39,979 nt of DNA, taken from Lachnospiraceae bacterium. GTDB taxonomy: Bacteria; Bacillota; Clostridia; Lachnospirales; Lachnospiraceae. The first letter of the stretch is position 1. Every line of letters starts with the position of its first letter. Below the pieces are notes generated by a model. It did not search any database, had not been told where the DNA came from, and saw only the letters and a program-made list of their open reading frames with translations. The DNA lies in the NCBI GenBank assembly GCA_029063085.1, contig JAIDOW010000049.1, forward strand, positions 1 through 39,979. Direction: 5' to 3'. Shown here piece after piece: positions 1 to 8,177 of this stretch. A program made the translations under genes and the position numbers.

Positions 1-663
1 GTGCTTGCAATATTGATTATACTGTTTATAATGCTTTTTAAGAAAAAGAGAGGTGCTACAGTTATAATGTTAGTGTCTACAATTATTTTAGGTATAGTTG
101 GACTATTGCTATATAATACTGTTTTCTATAACAATTCAGATAGAGTAACAATTACTGATGGATATGATAAAGATTTTTCAATTAATGTGAAAAATCATTT
201 GATACAATATGAATATACCTATGCACAATTCAGTAGTGATCTATCTTTTAATGAAATACAAGACATATTGAATTCTCAATATAAAATTGCATTTTTTGAT
301 GAAGAATTTAATCAATTTGTATTTATAGATAATAATTTAATTTTTACTATTGAATATTATGGTCATTCTAATTTTTTATGGTCAGATAGGTATGAATATA
401 TGTTTTCTTCAAATACAGTAGGAATCGAAGAAAACTCTGAAAGGATTGAAGTACCATTTCCACGTCACGTAGTTGATAATAGTGAAGTATTCTATGGTAG
501 TGAAATGAACCTTAATTGCGATTATGAAAAAGTAAAATCATATTACACTTCATTTACAAATGCAGAATTTGGTGAAAATACAATCATATTAACATATGAT
601 AACTACAAGGTTGAACTTATATTTAAAGATAATTTTGTAAAGATTAATATTATCAAAGATTAA
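1..663 (+). CDS. Unknown AT-rich membrane-anchored protein, possibly 5' partial
   Basis: I do not recognise this protein. The frame opens with GTG at base 1, so the true start may lie outside the window. As seen it has two hydrophobic segments (about residues 2-13 and 20-38) separated by a short basic stretch, then about 180 residues rich in Asn, Asp, Phe and Tyr that would face outward. The DNA is visibly more AT-rich than the conjugation genes next to it, and the gene runs the opposite way, toward tcpC, ending at a strong hairpin shared with that gene. This suggests separately acquired cargo in the ICE. Possible roles (lipid-linked surface protein, exclusion or immunity protein) cannot be decided from sequence. 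Confidence 0.6.
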   Translation: MLAILIILFIMLFKKKRGATVIMLVSTIILGIVGLLLYNTVFYNNSDRVTITDGYDKDFSINVKNHLIQYEYTYAQFSSDLSFNEIQDILNSQYKIAFFDEEFNQFVFIDNNLIFTIEYYGHSNFLWSDRYEYMFSSNTVGIEENSERIEVPFPRHVVDNSEVFYGSEMNLNCDYEKVKSYYTSFTNAEFGENTIILTYDNYKVELIFKDNFVKINIIKD

Positions 664-683
664 TAAAATACTCTGTTAAATGG

Positions 684-721
684 AAAATACCGCAGGAAAT
701 TGATCCTGCGGTATTTTTTTA
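684..721. terminator. Bidirectional intrinsic terminator between convergent genes
   Basis: A perfect 14-bp inverted repeat (684-697 and 704-717, core ACCGCAGGA/TCCTGCGGT, 6-base loop) is flanked by A-rich sequence on the left and a T run on the right. It can end the rightward AT-rich gene and the leftward conjugation operon. The T run overlaps the tcpC stop codon at 719-721. Confidence 0.9.
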
Positions 722-1615
722 ATCAACAATAACCCAGTTTTCCCCTTTTTCAAGCGTAAGGGAAAATTGAGAAATCTGTGTTGCTTTTGTTCTGGTATCA
801 AGATATTTAACGGTTACGTATGCTTTAATCTGTTCATCTGTTAACTGTAATACAGGCTTTTCCAGTCCGGCAAATACATAACTGTCATTATTTATGGGAT
901 ATAGAGCATTATTTCTGACATAATAAGTGATTTCCGTTTCTGTAATCGTAGGATAAAGCTTAAAAAAGGTTTCCAAAAACTCAGTTATTTCAAGTGTTCT
1001 TTCTGCGTCAATCGTACTGTCTGATTCTTTAATCTTCGGCTCAAAATCTGACTTTTCTGGTAGACTGCATATGGTAGGATTCTTTGTAATCACCATATTG
1101 TTATAGCTATCCAAATGCACAGTAACGTTGAAAGATGATGTAAGAACGGTTGACTGTTCTCCCTCTGTAATTGTCTGCGTTACTGAATATATAACTTCAA
1201 AATCATTTCCGTTATCTTTAACACTCCATATCTGTACATCATTAACAGCGGAGCATGTGGGAATATCCATACGCACAGTATCAGTATTTAAAGCTTGCAG
1301 TTCTTTTGATATGTACTTACTGATAAAAACTGTCCTTGTATCAATGGATTCTTTTGTATTGTTCCACGTATAATAAACTTTAGCAAAATCCTTTACAAAA
1401 CATTCAATACTGTTTGTATCAACTACACGCTGTTCAATGATTTCTTTTTCATGGATTGTGTGTGTATCAATCGCAGTAAAATTCTTATATATTCCGAATC
1501 CAGTACTGCAAAGGAGCATTACCCAAAGTATGGCAACTGTTTTCTTGTGTGTTCCGATTTTCATAACAGGTATTTTCTTGTGCTTTCTTTCTCTTTTTAT
1601 TTTCTTCAATTTCAT
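719..1615 (-). CDS. TcpC-like conjugal transfer protein (Tn916 Orf13 family)
   Basis: This is a bitopic membrane protein of the Gram-positive conjugation channel; TcpC/ConG relatives are VirB8-like structural subunits. From the ATG at 1615 the protein has 298 residues: a strongly basic cytoplasmic tail (residues 1-25), one transmembrane helix (about 27-43) and an extracellular part of about 250 residues with the Ser/Thr-rich mixed composition typical of the two NTF2-like TcpC domains. The longer frame starting at 1672 would overlap the previous gene by 40 bases, whereas AAAGGA eight bases before 1615 supports the shorter start. It is the last gene of the visible leftward operon. The family call rests on position after the CwlT-like gene, size and topology more than on any single motif. 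Confidence 0.85.
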   Translation of the reverse strand: MKLKKIKRERKHKKIPVMKIGTHKKTVAILWVMLLCSTGFGIYKNFTAIDTHTIHEKEIIEQRVVDTNSIECFVKDFAKVYYTWNNTKESIDTRTVFISKYISKELQALNTDTVRMDIPTCSAVNDVQIWSVKDNGNDFEVIYSVTQTITEGEQSTVLTSSFNVTVHLDSYNNMVITKNPTICSLPEKSDFEPKIKESDSTIDAERTLEITEFLETFFKLYPTITETEITYYVRNNALYPINNDSYVFAGLEKPVLQLTDEQIKAYVTVKYLDTRTKATQISQFSLTLEKGENWVIVD

Positions 1616-1632
1616 ATCAACAATCCTTTCTA

Positions 1633-2634
1633 TTACTTGATTCTTCCAGCCCCTACTAAATGTTTTTGCCAATATTCCGAAGTAAGGTCAGCATAGCCTA
1701 TAGGGTCTCCTGCATGGAACATCTTATTATTTCCGGCGTAAATTCCTACATGGGTAATGTATCCGCTTGTATTATAAGTACTGTGAAAAAACACCAAATC
1801 TCCGGCTTTTGCCTGTTTAAGCGGTATATGTAATGTAGCATCATATTGTTGCTGTGCTGTTCTGGGAAGCGTGATTCCTGCCTTGTTATAACACCATTGA
1901 ACCAACCCTGAACAATCAAAGCTGGTGTCTGGATTTGAACCACCGTAAACATATTTCCACCCCTCATATTTCAATGCTTCATTAAATATCTTTTTTACAG
2001 TAGTATCATTAAAACCATTTGGAATAAGATATTGTGATACAAGTTGAACATAAAACATATTCCCGTAGTTATACCGCCAGCCGCCGTTGATGGGAATGGA
2101 TATATGATTCTTGTATTCAACTTTCCTGCCGCCGGATTTATCCTTTGAAAAATTCTGTGCCAAGTCAAATGTATACTTTTTGCCACAATTTGAAACATAA
2201 CCGATAAAACCACCGCCATAGTTATATGACTGTATAACAGTATTGATATCACATCCATTTTCTTCTGCGGTTTTAATAAGTGAGGAAAAATATTTACAGC
2301 CTTGTTCAATAGATTCTTCCGTATCAAGCGAGTTCGGCGGCAACCCCTTTGATTCCGAGGACTGCATTACATCTTTTGCATTACCGCCGGATTCCACCTG
2401 AATAATTGCAAGCAGATAATCTACATAGCTTTCAATCCCAAATTGTCGGGCATATTTATCTACTAATGGCTGATGCTGCAAAACTTCCGGTGATATATTT
2501 ACACCAGAGTTATATCCGTTGAATCCGCTGTTTTCGTCCGTATCGTCACTGGAAATCATTACACATAATATCAGTATCAGACTAAAAATCGAAAACAGAA
2601 TACCGCCGCAGATTAAAAATAATTTTCTTTTCAT
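1633..2634 (-). CDS. Bifunctional cell-wall hydrolase, lysozyme-like plus NlpC/P60 (CwlT/Orf14 family)
   Basis: This enzyme opens peptidoglycan locally so the conjugation channel can cross the wall. A signal-anchor helix (about residues 5-27) is followed by a lysozyme-like domain (about 50-205; likely catalytic Glu81 in QVESGG) and a C-terminal NlpC/P60 endopeptidase domain (about 215-333) with catalytic Cys241 in FDCSGLV, His295 in THVGIY and a third polar residue near His307. This two-domain layout is that of Tn916 Orf14 and ICEBs1 CwlT. It overlaps the upstream channel gene by four bases (2631-2634), which indicates translational coupling, and precedes tcpC. Catalytic residues look intact, so both activities are expected. 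Confidence 0.95.
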   Translation of the reverse strand: MKRKLFLICGGILFSIFSLILILCVMISSDDTDENSGFNGYNSGVNISPEVLQHQPLVDKYARQFGIESYVDYLLAIIQVESGGNAKDVMQSSESKGLPPNSLDTEESIEQGCKYFSSLIKTAEENGCDINTVIQSYNYGGGFIGYVSNCGKKYTFDLAQNFSKDKSGGRKVEYKNHISIPINGGWRYNYGNMFYVQLVSQYLIPNGFNDTTVKKIFNEALKYEGWKYVYGGSNPDTSFDCSGLVQWCYNKAGITLPRTAQQQYDATLHIPLKQAKAGDLVFFHSTYNTSGYITHVGIYAGNNKMFHAGDPIGYADLTSEYWQKHLVGAGRIK

Positions 2635-4436
2635 TTCTTTTGTCCTTTCTGTTCCGTTGGTTTACAGTCTCCTTTTTTCTTATCCTGTTTGGTATCCGTA
2701 ATGAGAGGACGTTTTTTAACGGTATCCGGCATTTGAACAACAGGACGTTTATATTTTGATTCATTTGTTTTTTTCTTGTCAGTTTTTTCACGCTTTGATG
2801 TGTTTTTATGATTGGTTTTCCTGTCTTTTGTATTCTGCACCTCCTTAACAATTTCACGTTTGCATACTGAATCTTTTTTTGTATTTTCACTTGAATTTGA
2901 ATGTGTGGAATTTGCTTTTGTCTGCTTAGAACCGCCTTTACCGTCAGATTTTTTATCCGGTTTACATTCCAGCATTTTAACTGGAACATTCTGTCTGTCA
3001 TAAGTAGGATTAGTAGAACCTGTCCGGTTATAATTATCCTTTTTGTGAGATTTATCCTTTGCTTTGTTTCTGAAAGTCTTGTTGAATTTTCTTTCTATGT
3101 GCTTTGCCCTGCGATTCATGTACATATATGGCTTATGAAAAATCCTGCGACCCATTTGTTGTGAATCCGTTGCCTGTAAACTAAACATACTCATAATGTC
3201 ACCAAGCTTAAAATAGATTCCTGCAAATGTCACTATCTGCAAGAATGCAATCATAAAGAATGGGTATTCACCGGATATGTTGTAAAACATGGTGGATATG
3301 CTAAACGCAACTGTTATGACAAGAGTTAATCCTGCCCTTAACATTATTGTATTGAACAGTTTGACAAGTGCCTTTTTTGAAGCATTCTCATGACCAGGCA
3401 ACATTGAAATTAAAAAGCTGACAGGCAGGAACATAGCAAATGCTATAAAAAGCACCTGTGAGAATATCATCATTCCACAGAGCAGAAAAACAAATATTGA
3501 AATACCGATATTAAAGATAAACAGAAAGACAACCGTTCCTAACCGGTTTATAGTTTTTCCAACTGACATATAACTGTTATTATTGTCCTCAATTTCCTCA
3601 ATAACTATTTCCACTCTGTCCTTAGAATCAGGAGTTTCACATAACAAATTCTGATATCTGTCCTTATCTACATTTGTCTTGCCATACTGGAGAAGAAGCC
3701 AAGGTTTTTGTACCTGAATGGAAAAAAGGCTGTCCCTGATAAGGTCTACACTGTCCCTGCCCTGACTATCTGAATCAGGAAGTACGATTTTTGTTCCGAT
3801 TGACAAAGAAGCATTGCTTACATCTGCGGAAAAGCTGTTTATTTTCTGTATATATTCAGGAGCATACGCTATAAAAGAAGCAGAGAGTATAAACACCAAA
3901 ACAAAATTTATAACGCTTCTGACAGCCTTAGTTGTTTCACGTTTCAATAGTCCTGTATAAGTTACATAAATACCGATAATCAGTATAAACAGCAGTAAAA
4001 AGCCTGTATAAAAACCCTGACCGGAAAATCCATTTTCATTTACTCCTGCCAAGGTTTGCATATTTTTACCTATAAATTCTGAAGTATCTGCTATGAAATC
4101 CAATTTATACGCCTGCTGAATGACATAACCTGTAGCACTGGAAATATATGTACTTAATGTCCATATAAAATTTGTTATAGCATATAATGCATACTGAACG
4201 CTTTTTCCTATTCCGTCCGACCAGTTCCATGGCAGCCAGTCCCAAGAAGTATCTACATAAAAATCAAGCTGATAGTTTTCCAGAGAAAATTTTGAGTATT
4301 CATTGGTAATGTTAATGGTGTTGTCAATAAGTCCTGCGGCTTGTGCGGCTGTTCCCAGCATGGAAAAGGATAGAAATACAGTAAATATGATTACCAGACA
4401 GATAAAAATGTATCTGCTTGTTTTTTGTTTCCGCAT
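2631..4436 (-). CDS. Polytopic conjugation channel membrane protein (Tn916 Orf15 family)
   Basis: This 601-residue protein is the likely VirB6-like membrane component of the mating channel. It has an N-terminal signal-like helix (about residues 8-33), a hydrophobic stretch near 85-110, then several transmembrane helices between about 140 and 410. A tail of roughly 170 residues follows that is extremely rich in Lys, Asn, Ser and Thr and probably cytoplasmic. It lies directly downstream of the VirB4-like ATPase gene with only 4 bases between them and overlaps the hydrolase gene by four bases. The basic tail is a plausible DNA- or protein-contact segment, but that is inference. Family assignment rests on size, topology and operon position. 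Confidence 0.88.
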   Translation of the reverse strand: MRKQKTSRYIFICLVIIFTVFLSFSMLGTAAQAAGLIDNTINITNEYSKFSLENYQLDFYVDTSWDWLPWNWSDGIGKSVQYALYAITNFIWTLSTYISSATGYVIQQAYKLDFIADTSEFIGKNMQTLAGVNENGFSGQGFYTGFLLLFILIIGIYVTYTGLLKRETTKAVRSVINFVLVFILSASFIAYAPEYIQKINSFSADVSNASLSIGTKIVLPDSDSQGRDSVDLIRDSLFSIQVQKPWLLLQYGKTNVDKDRYQNLLCETPDSKDRVEIVIEEIEDNNNSYMSVGKTINRLGTVVFLFIFNIGISIFVFLLCGMMIFSQVLFIAFAMFLPVSFLISMLPGHENASKKALVKLFNTIMLRAGLTLVITVAFSISTMFYNISGEYPFFMIAFLQIVTFAGIYFKLGDIMSMFSLQATDSQQMGRRIFHKPYMYMNRRAKHIERKFNKTFRNKAKDKSHKKDNYNRTGSTNPTYDRQNVPVKMLECKPDKKSDGKGGSKQTKANSTHSNSSENTKKDSVCKREIVKEVQNTKDRKTNHKNTSKREKTDKKKTNESKYKRPVVQMPDTVKKRPLITDTKQDKKKGDCKPTEQKGQKK

Positions 4437-4440
4437 AGCT

Positions 4441-6882
4441 TCACCTCATTTCTACCGGCGGTCTTGTATCAAAGGCATTAAATAACTGCTGAAAGACAGG
4501 GTGAATCTGAATCACACCCACACGACCATATAAATCTTGTATCAGACATTGACCGTTTTCCAGTTCACGCAATCGTTTCTGATTATGTTCGTCCTCACTG
4601 TCTACGCCGAAAAAGTCGAGAGTTTTCTTTATTTCATTCATGTCTGTGCTTCTGAATGCAAATTTCAAACCGATATTATTTTTTAATTTTTCGTCAAGTA
4701 AATCGTCTGCATTCTGTGTTACAAAATATACTCCAGCATTCATGGAACGTCCGGCACGTACTAACTTATTGGATAATGCTTTGCCTTGAGTAACCTGTAA
4801 AAAACTCCAAGCTTCGTCAAGGTCAACAATCTTAAAAATACTTCGGTCAGAATGTATAAAATCAAGTGCAAAAGTGCTGATAATCATAAGCATGGAGATG
4901 GACAGAAGTTCCATAGTTGTGTATTCTGTAAATGCTGTTTCAGAGTCCGGCAGAACAAGGTCAGATACTTGTATTATATTAAGTTGCTTTTCCAGACTAA
5001 TAGACTGACGTGTATTTCCGGCAGAAAAAAGCAGTCCTGCAAAATCATAATCAGTATAGCTTTCTATATGTCCGGCAATATTCCGTGATATCTCTGTGTT
5101 TTCTTTTTTGAGTTCATCTATCACAAGGAGTAGTCCACGTTTTTCACTTTGTGATACTTCTCTGACAGCTTTACGAAGAACAGGGAATTTTTCACCGTTC
5201 TGTGAAGAAATACCGGTCAGAAATGTTAGAATATCAACAGCAAGGCTTTCTGCGTCCTTTACGTTTTTCATGATCACAAACGGGTCAAGCATACCCTTGT
5301 TTTTATCCTCATTTGTAAGGTTTACAATATTGATTTCATGGGCAATGTCAGGCAATGATTTTTTCCAGTTTCCACGTTCGGATTTAGGGTCAAGTATGAC
5401 TGCCTGTCCTCCGAACATAACCGCATAATATACAAGCAGGTTATTAGCAAACGACTTTCCACCTCCAAGAGAACCTAAAAAGGCTGTCGCTAGAGCGTTC
5501 GTGACTGTACCTTTTACCCCTTGTGCCGCAATCCATGGTTTTAAATAGACGTTACGTCCGGTATCTATATTATATCCGATATAAATACCGTTGTTTTCTC
5601 CTAACATCTGTGCCGCACCAAATCCAAGTCCAGCAAGAAAATCAGACGTGACGTATTGTACATAGTCATTGATGTACCGCTTTCCAGATGGTATAAATTC
5701 TCCATGCAAGCCAATCATATCACCGAATGGTCGCACAAGTTTTACGTTCATATCATCATAAAAATCTTTTATCTCATCACAGCGGCGTTTCAATTCATCC
5801 AAGCTGTCAGCAGATACACGTATTACATAGCTAAGTTTATACATGGATTCCTTTGTAGTGTCTAAGTTTGTTTCAAGTTCGCTAACACTGTCTAAAGCCT
5901 CCTCGACATTAGAACCCGTGTCATTATCGGATTCCAGAGCATGATTATCCAAGTCAAGAAGTTCCTTTTTCTTATTGCGTACAGTAGCAAGAGCCTTTTT
6001 ATTTGTTATAATTTCAACATTCATACTTGTATCTATCGGAAAAGTAAACTGCTGTTGTTGATAGTAAAAAATCTCACAAGACGGAAAATCCAGTTCACCT
6101 ACTATGTTGCTGATTGTAAAGTATGATGTATATGTTGCCTTATCTTCACCGGTAATCTTAAGATAACGTTGCTTTTCTTCCACACAGTAACGTGATGGAC
6201 GGATAATATCATACCGCTTTACCAATGTTTCTTTTTTCAGCCTTTTAACCGGAAAATCATAATCATAATCTTCAAAGTCTGTGTCTGAATTTCCATGAAT
6301 ATGTTCTATAAGATAGCCAAAATCTTTTTTATCCAGTCTCCTTATTTTAAACCGGCGTGAAATTTTATTTTCAAGCAGTTTTTCAAGTTTTTGATACCTG
6401 CTTATTTCATCATTTGCCATTGAAACAAAATCACCCATAAGCCGGCTGTTTACACCATGGATAAAATCAGAAAAACTCATAGTGGCATTTTTCTTTACAT
6501 TTCTTAAACTGATTTCTTCTTCATTGACAATCAGCTTAAAACCGATAAAGAACCGGTAATCCATTTGATATTCTCCAATCATGTCGGTAAGAGCCTGTGT
6601 CTGCTGGTCTATTTTTTGAATAGCAATATTTTTTAGATTTCCGCTTATTTCTTTTTTGGAATGTTCTTGTACTGTCTTTATACTGCTTTGCGTACTTATC
6701 TGCAAAGCATGAATCGTACCGTCATGATTCTGTGCGATAAGCTGTCGGAAATTATCATGAAGCTGGAATTTTTCTTCTGCTGAAAGAAAAGAATAATTAT
6801 ATGGTATCATTTCATAGTAGGCATAGCATTCACCGTTATGGCTGAATACAAGGTTATTTTCAATGTACTTTATCGGGAACAT
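4441..6882 (-). CDS. VirB4-like conjugation ATPase (Tn916 Orf16 / ConE family)
   Basis: This is the cytoplasmic ATPase powering the type IV secretion-like channel. The 813-residue protein has the family's long N-terminal domain and a C-terminal P-loop ATPase with Walker A GSLGGGKS at about residues 470-477 and Walker B KIVDLDEAW near residue 690, followed by the motif VTQNADD typical of VirB4/TraE proteins. The start is set at the ATG ending at 6882: AAGGAG sits eight bases before it, while the longer frame needs a GTG that overlaps that ribosome site. It overlaps the 3' end of tcpE by 23 bases. The gene is complete and the nucleotide-binding motifs are canonical. Confidence 0.95.
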   Translation of the reverse strand: MFPIKYIENNLVFSHNGECYAYYEMIPYNYSFLSAEEKFQLHDNFRQLIAQNHDGTIHALQISTQSSIKTVQEHSKKEISGNLKNIAIQKIDQQTQALTDMIGEYQMDYRFFIGFKLIVNEEEISLRNVKKNATMSFSDFIHGVNSRLMGDFVSMANDEISRYQKLEKLLENKISRRFKIRRLDKKDFGYLIEHIHGNSDTDFEDYDYDFPVKRLKKETLVKRYDIIRPSRYCVEEKQRYLKITGEDKATYTSYFTISNIVGELDFPSCEIFYYQQQQFTFPIDTSMNVEIITNKKALATVRNKKKELLDLDNHALESDNDTGSNVEEALDSVSELETNLDTTKESMYKLSYVIRVSADSLDELKRRCDEIKDFYDDMNVKLVRPFGDMIGLHGEFIPSGKRYINDYVQYVTSDFLAGLGFGAAQMLGENNGIYIGYNIDTGRNVYLKPWIAAQGVKGTVTNALATAFLGSLGGGKSFANNLLVYYAVMFGGQAVILDPKSERGNWKKSLPDIAHEINIVNLTNEDKNKGMLDPFVIMKNVKDAESLAVDILTFLTGISSQNGEKFPVLRKAVREVSQSEKRGLLLVIDELKKENTEISRNIAGHIESYTDYDFAGLLFSAGNTRQSISLEKQLNIIQVSDLVLPDSETAFTEYTTMELLSISMLMIISTFALDFIHSDRSIFKIVDLDEAWSFLQVTQGKALSNKLVRAGRSMNAGVYFVTQNADDLLDEKLKNNIGLKFAFRSTDMNEIKKTLDFFGVDSEDEHNQKRLRELENGQCLIQDLYGRVGVIQIHPVFQQLFNAFDTRPPVEMR

Positions 6883-7258
6883 AAATTTCACTCCTTACTG
6901 ATGTTATAGCTTTATCAATGATTTCTTTTCTGTATTTTACAGATTTTCCGGCATACGTGATTTTAGGACGAAGAAAGTATGTACATACAGATTTAAGAAA
7001 ATTAACAGGCTTTTTTCCGTCAAAGGTTTTTTTATTCATAAAAAAGGTTACGGTAATAGGAATACCAAAATATTTTAACAGTGTGCCATTTATCATATTT
7101 AACGGCGGCAGACTTCCGAACATAATCACCAAAAGCAGTGTGATTATAAACCATGACATTTGATTAAAAGTAACAGGAAATGGAAGTCTGAAATCGTTTA
7201 TCGCATATATAACCTTTTCCACACTCCATATATTTGTGTAGCTTCTTAATTTTTTCAT
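6860..7258 (-). CDS. TcpE-like conjugal transfer membrane protein (Tn916 Orf17 family)
   Basis: TcpE proteins are small integral membrane subunits of the Gram-positive conjugation channel. From the ATG at 7258 (GAAAGGA upstream) it has 132 residues with hydrophobic segments at about 34-52 and 58-75 and a basic cytoplasmic C-terminal half. The gene lies immediately after a strong intrinsic terminator (7274-7312) and overlaps the VirB4-like gene by 23 bases, so it opens the channel sub-operon tcpE-virB4-orf15-cwlT-tcpC. Expression therefore seems to depend on read-through or on an unseen promoter. Confidence 0.88.
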   Translation of the reverse strand: MKKLRSYTNIWSVEKVIYAINDFRLPFPVTFNQMSWFIITLLLVIMFGSLPPLNMINGTLLKYFGIPITVTFFMNKKTFDGKKPVNFLKSVCTYFLRPKITYAGKSVKYRKEIIDKAITSVRSEIYVPDKVH

Positions 7259-7273
7259 ATTTTCATTCCTTTC

Positions 7274-7312
7274 AAAAAAAATACAGCAGTCCATAAAATA
7301 CAGACTGCTGTA
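7274..7312 (-). terminator. Intrinsic terminator inside the conjugation operon, between ardA and tcpE
   Basis: On the minus strand a perfect 10-bp stem (TACAGCAGTC paired with GACTGCTGTA; 7303-7312 and 7282-7291, 11-base loop) is followed by an eight-base U run (7281-7274). It lies 14 bases downstream of the tcpE start and just after the ardA stop. Its form is that of a full Rho-independent terminator. Confidence 0.88.
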
Positions 7313-7321
7313 AGTAAGTGT

Positions 7322-7819
7322 TTACCAAGGGCATTCAAAAATCCCATACTTTGTTTCGACAAATCGTCCTTCTAAATCAAGGTCACGTCCAAAGCTTTCA
7401 TAGTCTATATACCGGCTTAGATGATCCGGTATATCTCCTAAAGCACAGCATTCATCTATGTAATAATAGGCAACGTCTGTCATATCATTACAACCGGATA
7501 AATGTATTATATCGTCTTTATGTTCGCATAGTTCTTCTAAACTTCCGAATACTCCAACCAGTTCGTCTATGACTTCACACAAAGGATAATCCAATTCTTC
7601 TACCATTTCACAAAAACGGTTTATTTCTTCAATAGAAGTATATTCATCAATTTCAAAGGGAAGTTCATAATCATGGACTGCAAATTCTTCATACTCATCA
7701 TTCAGTCCTATTCGTTCTGCAACCTCATCATAATCAATGGGCGGTATAAACCAGTCACCGACTAATTCACCCTCGTTATATTTTCCTAAGTTTGCGATGT
7801 ATACCCTCATTTCCTCCAT
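7322..7819 (-). CDS. ardA: ArdA-family antirestriction protein (Tn916 Orf18 family)
   Basis: ArdA is a DNA-mimic protein that blocks type I restriction enzymes, protecting the single-stranded transfer copy once it becomes double-stranded in a recipient. The 165-residue product is very acidic (many Asp and Glu spread along the chain) and has the family opening RVYIANLGKYNEGEL and the segment DWFIPP typical of ArdA. It has the normal family length. A GAGGTG site precedes the ATG closely; a second in-frame ATG lies three codons inside. It sits in the position ardA takes in Tn916, between the TcpD-like gene and tcpE, and is followed by a terminator. Confidence 0.95.
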   Translation of the reverse strand: MEEMRVYIANLGKYNEGELVGDWFIPPIDYDEVAERIGLNDEYEEFAVHDYELPFEIDEYTSIEEINRFCEMVEELDYPLCEVIDELVGVFGSLEELCEHKDDIIHLSGCNDMTDVAYYYIDECCALGDIPDHLSRYIDYESFGRDLDLEGRFVETKYGIFECPW

Positions 7820-7839
7820 AGCTTCACCTCGCTATCGCA

Positions 7840-8058
7840 CTATTTTATAATCTGATTAAATAGTTTCAGCAACACATCTTTTACGCCTGTTGCATTAAAT
7901 ACCAGACCTACGGCAATCAGTGCGATTATAAGAAAACCTATCAGTTTTGTAAATTCACGCTTAAACCCTAGATATACGCCAATAAATACAATAGCCGTAA
8001 GCACAAGTGATTGTGCATTGTTCAAAAACCAGTCATACAGATTTTGTCCAAAATTCAT
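7840..8058 (-). CDS. TcpD-family small membrane protein
   Basis: The 72-residue protein is almost wholly hydrophobic with two transmembrane segments (about residues 17-32 and 38-56) joined by a short basic loop. Small proteins of this kind at this position, between the relaxase and ardA of Tn916-like elements, are classed with TcpD of clostridial conjugative plasmids, a subunit thought to lie in the channel. GGAGTGAA precedes the ATG. The assignment depends on size, topology and location. Confidence 0.8.
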   Translation of the reverse strand: MNFGQNLYDWFLNNAQSLVLTAIVFIGVYLGFKREFTKLIGFLIIALIAVGLVFNATGVKDVLLKLFNQIIK

Positions 8059-8071
8059 TTTTCTTCACTCC

Positions 8072-8173
8072 TTATTTTTTATCTGATTTACTGCTAATCT
8101 GCATAAGGCACATAGAAAACATTCCTATTGCCGCCCCTGCACTTAACAGTAAAAAATCAATTACTATTCTCAT
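8072..8173 (-). CDS. DUF3789-family micro-protein, 33 residues
   Basis: A short frame reads MRIVIDFLLLSAGAAIGMF and continues through CLMQISSKSD to a stop at 8072. It is one hydrophobic helix with a short polar tail, which matches the DUF3789 single-pass proteins found beside the relaxase in Tn916-like ICEs. AAGGAG lies seven bases before the ATG and overlaps the tail of the relaxase gene, which ends four bases away, implying coupled translation. Its function is unknown; a membrane accessory of the transfer channel is plausible from context. Confidence 0.85.
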   Translation of the reverse strand: MRIVIDFLLLSAGAAIGMFSMCLMQISSKSDKK

Positions 8174-8177
8174 TTCT

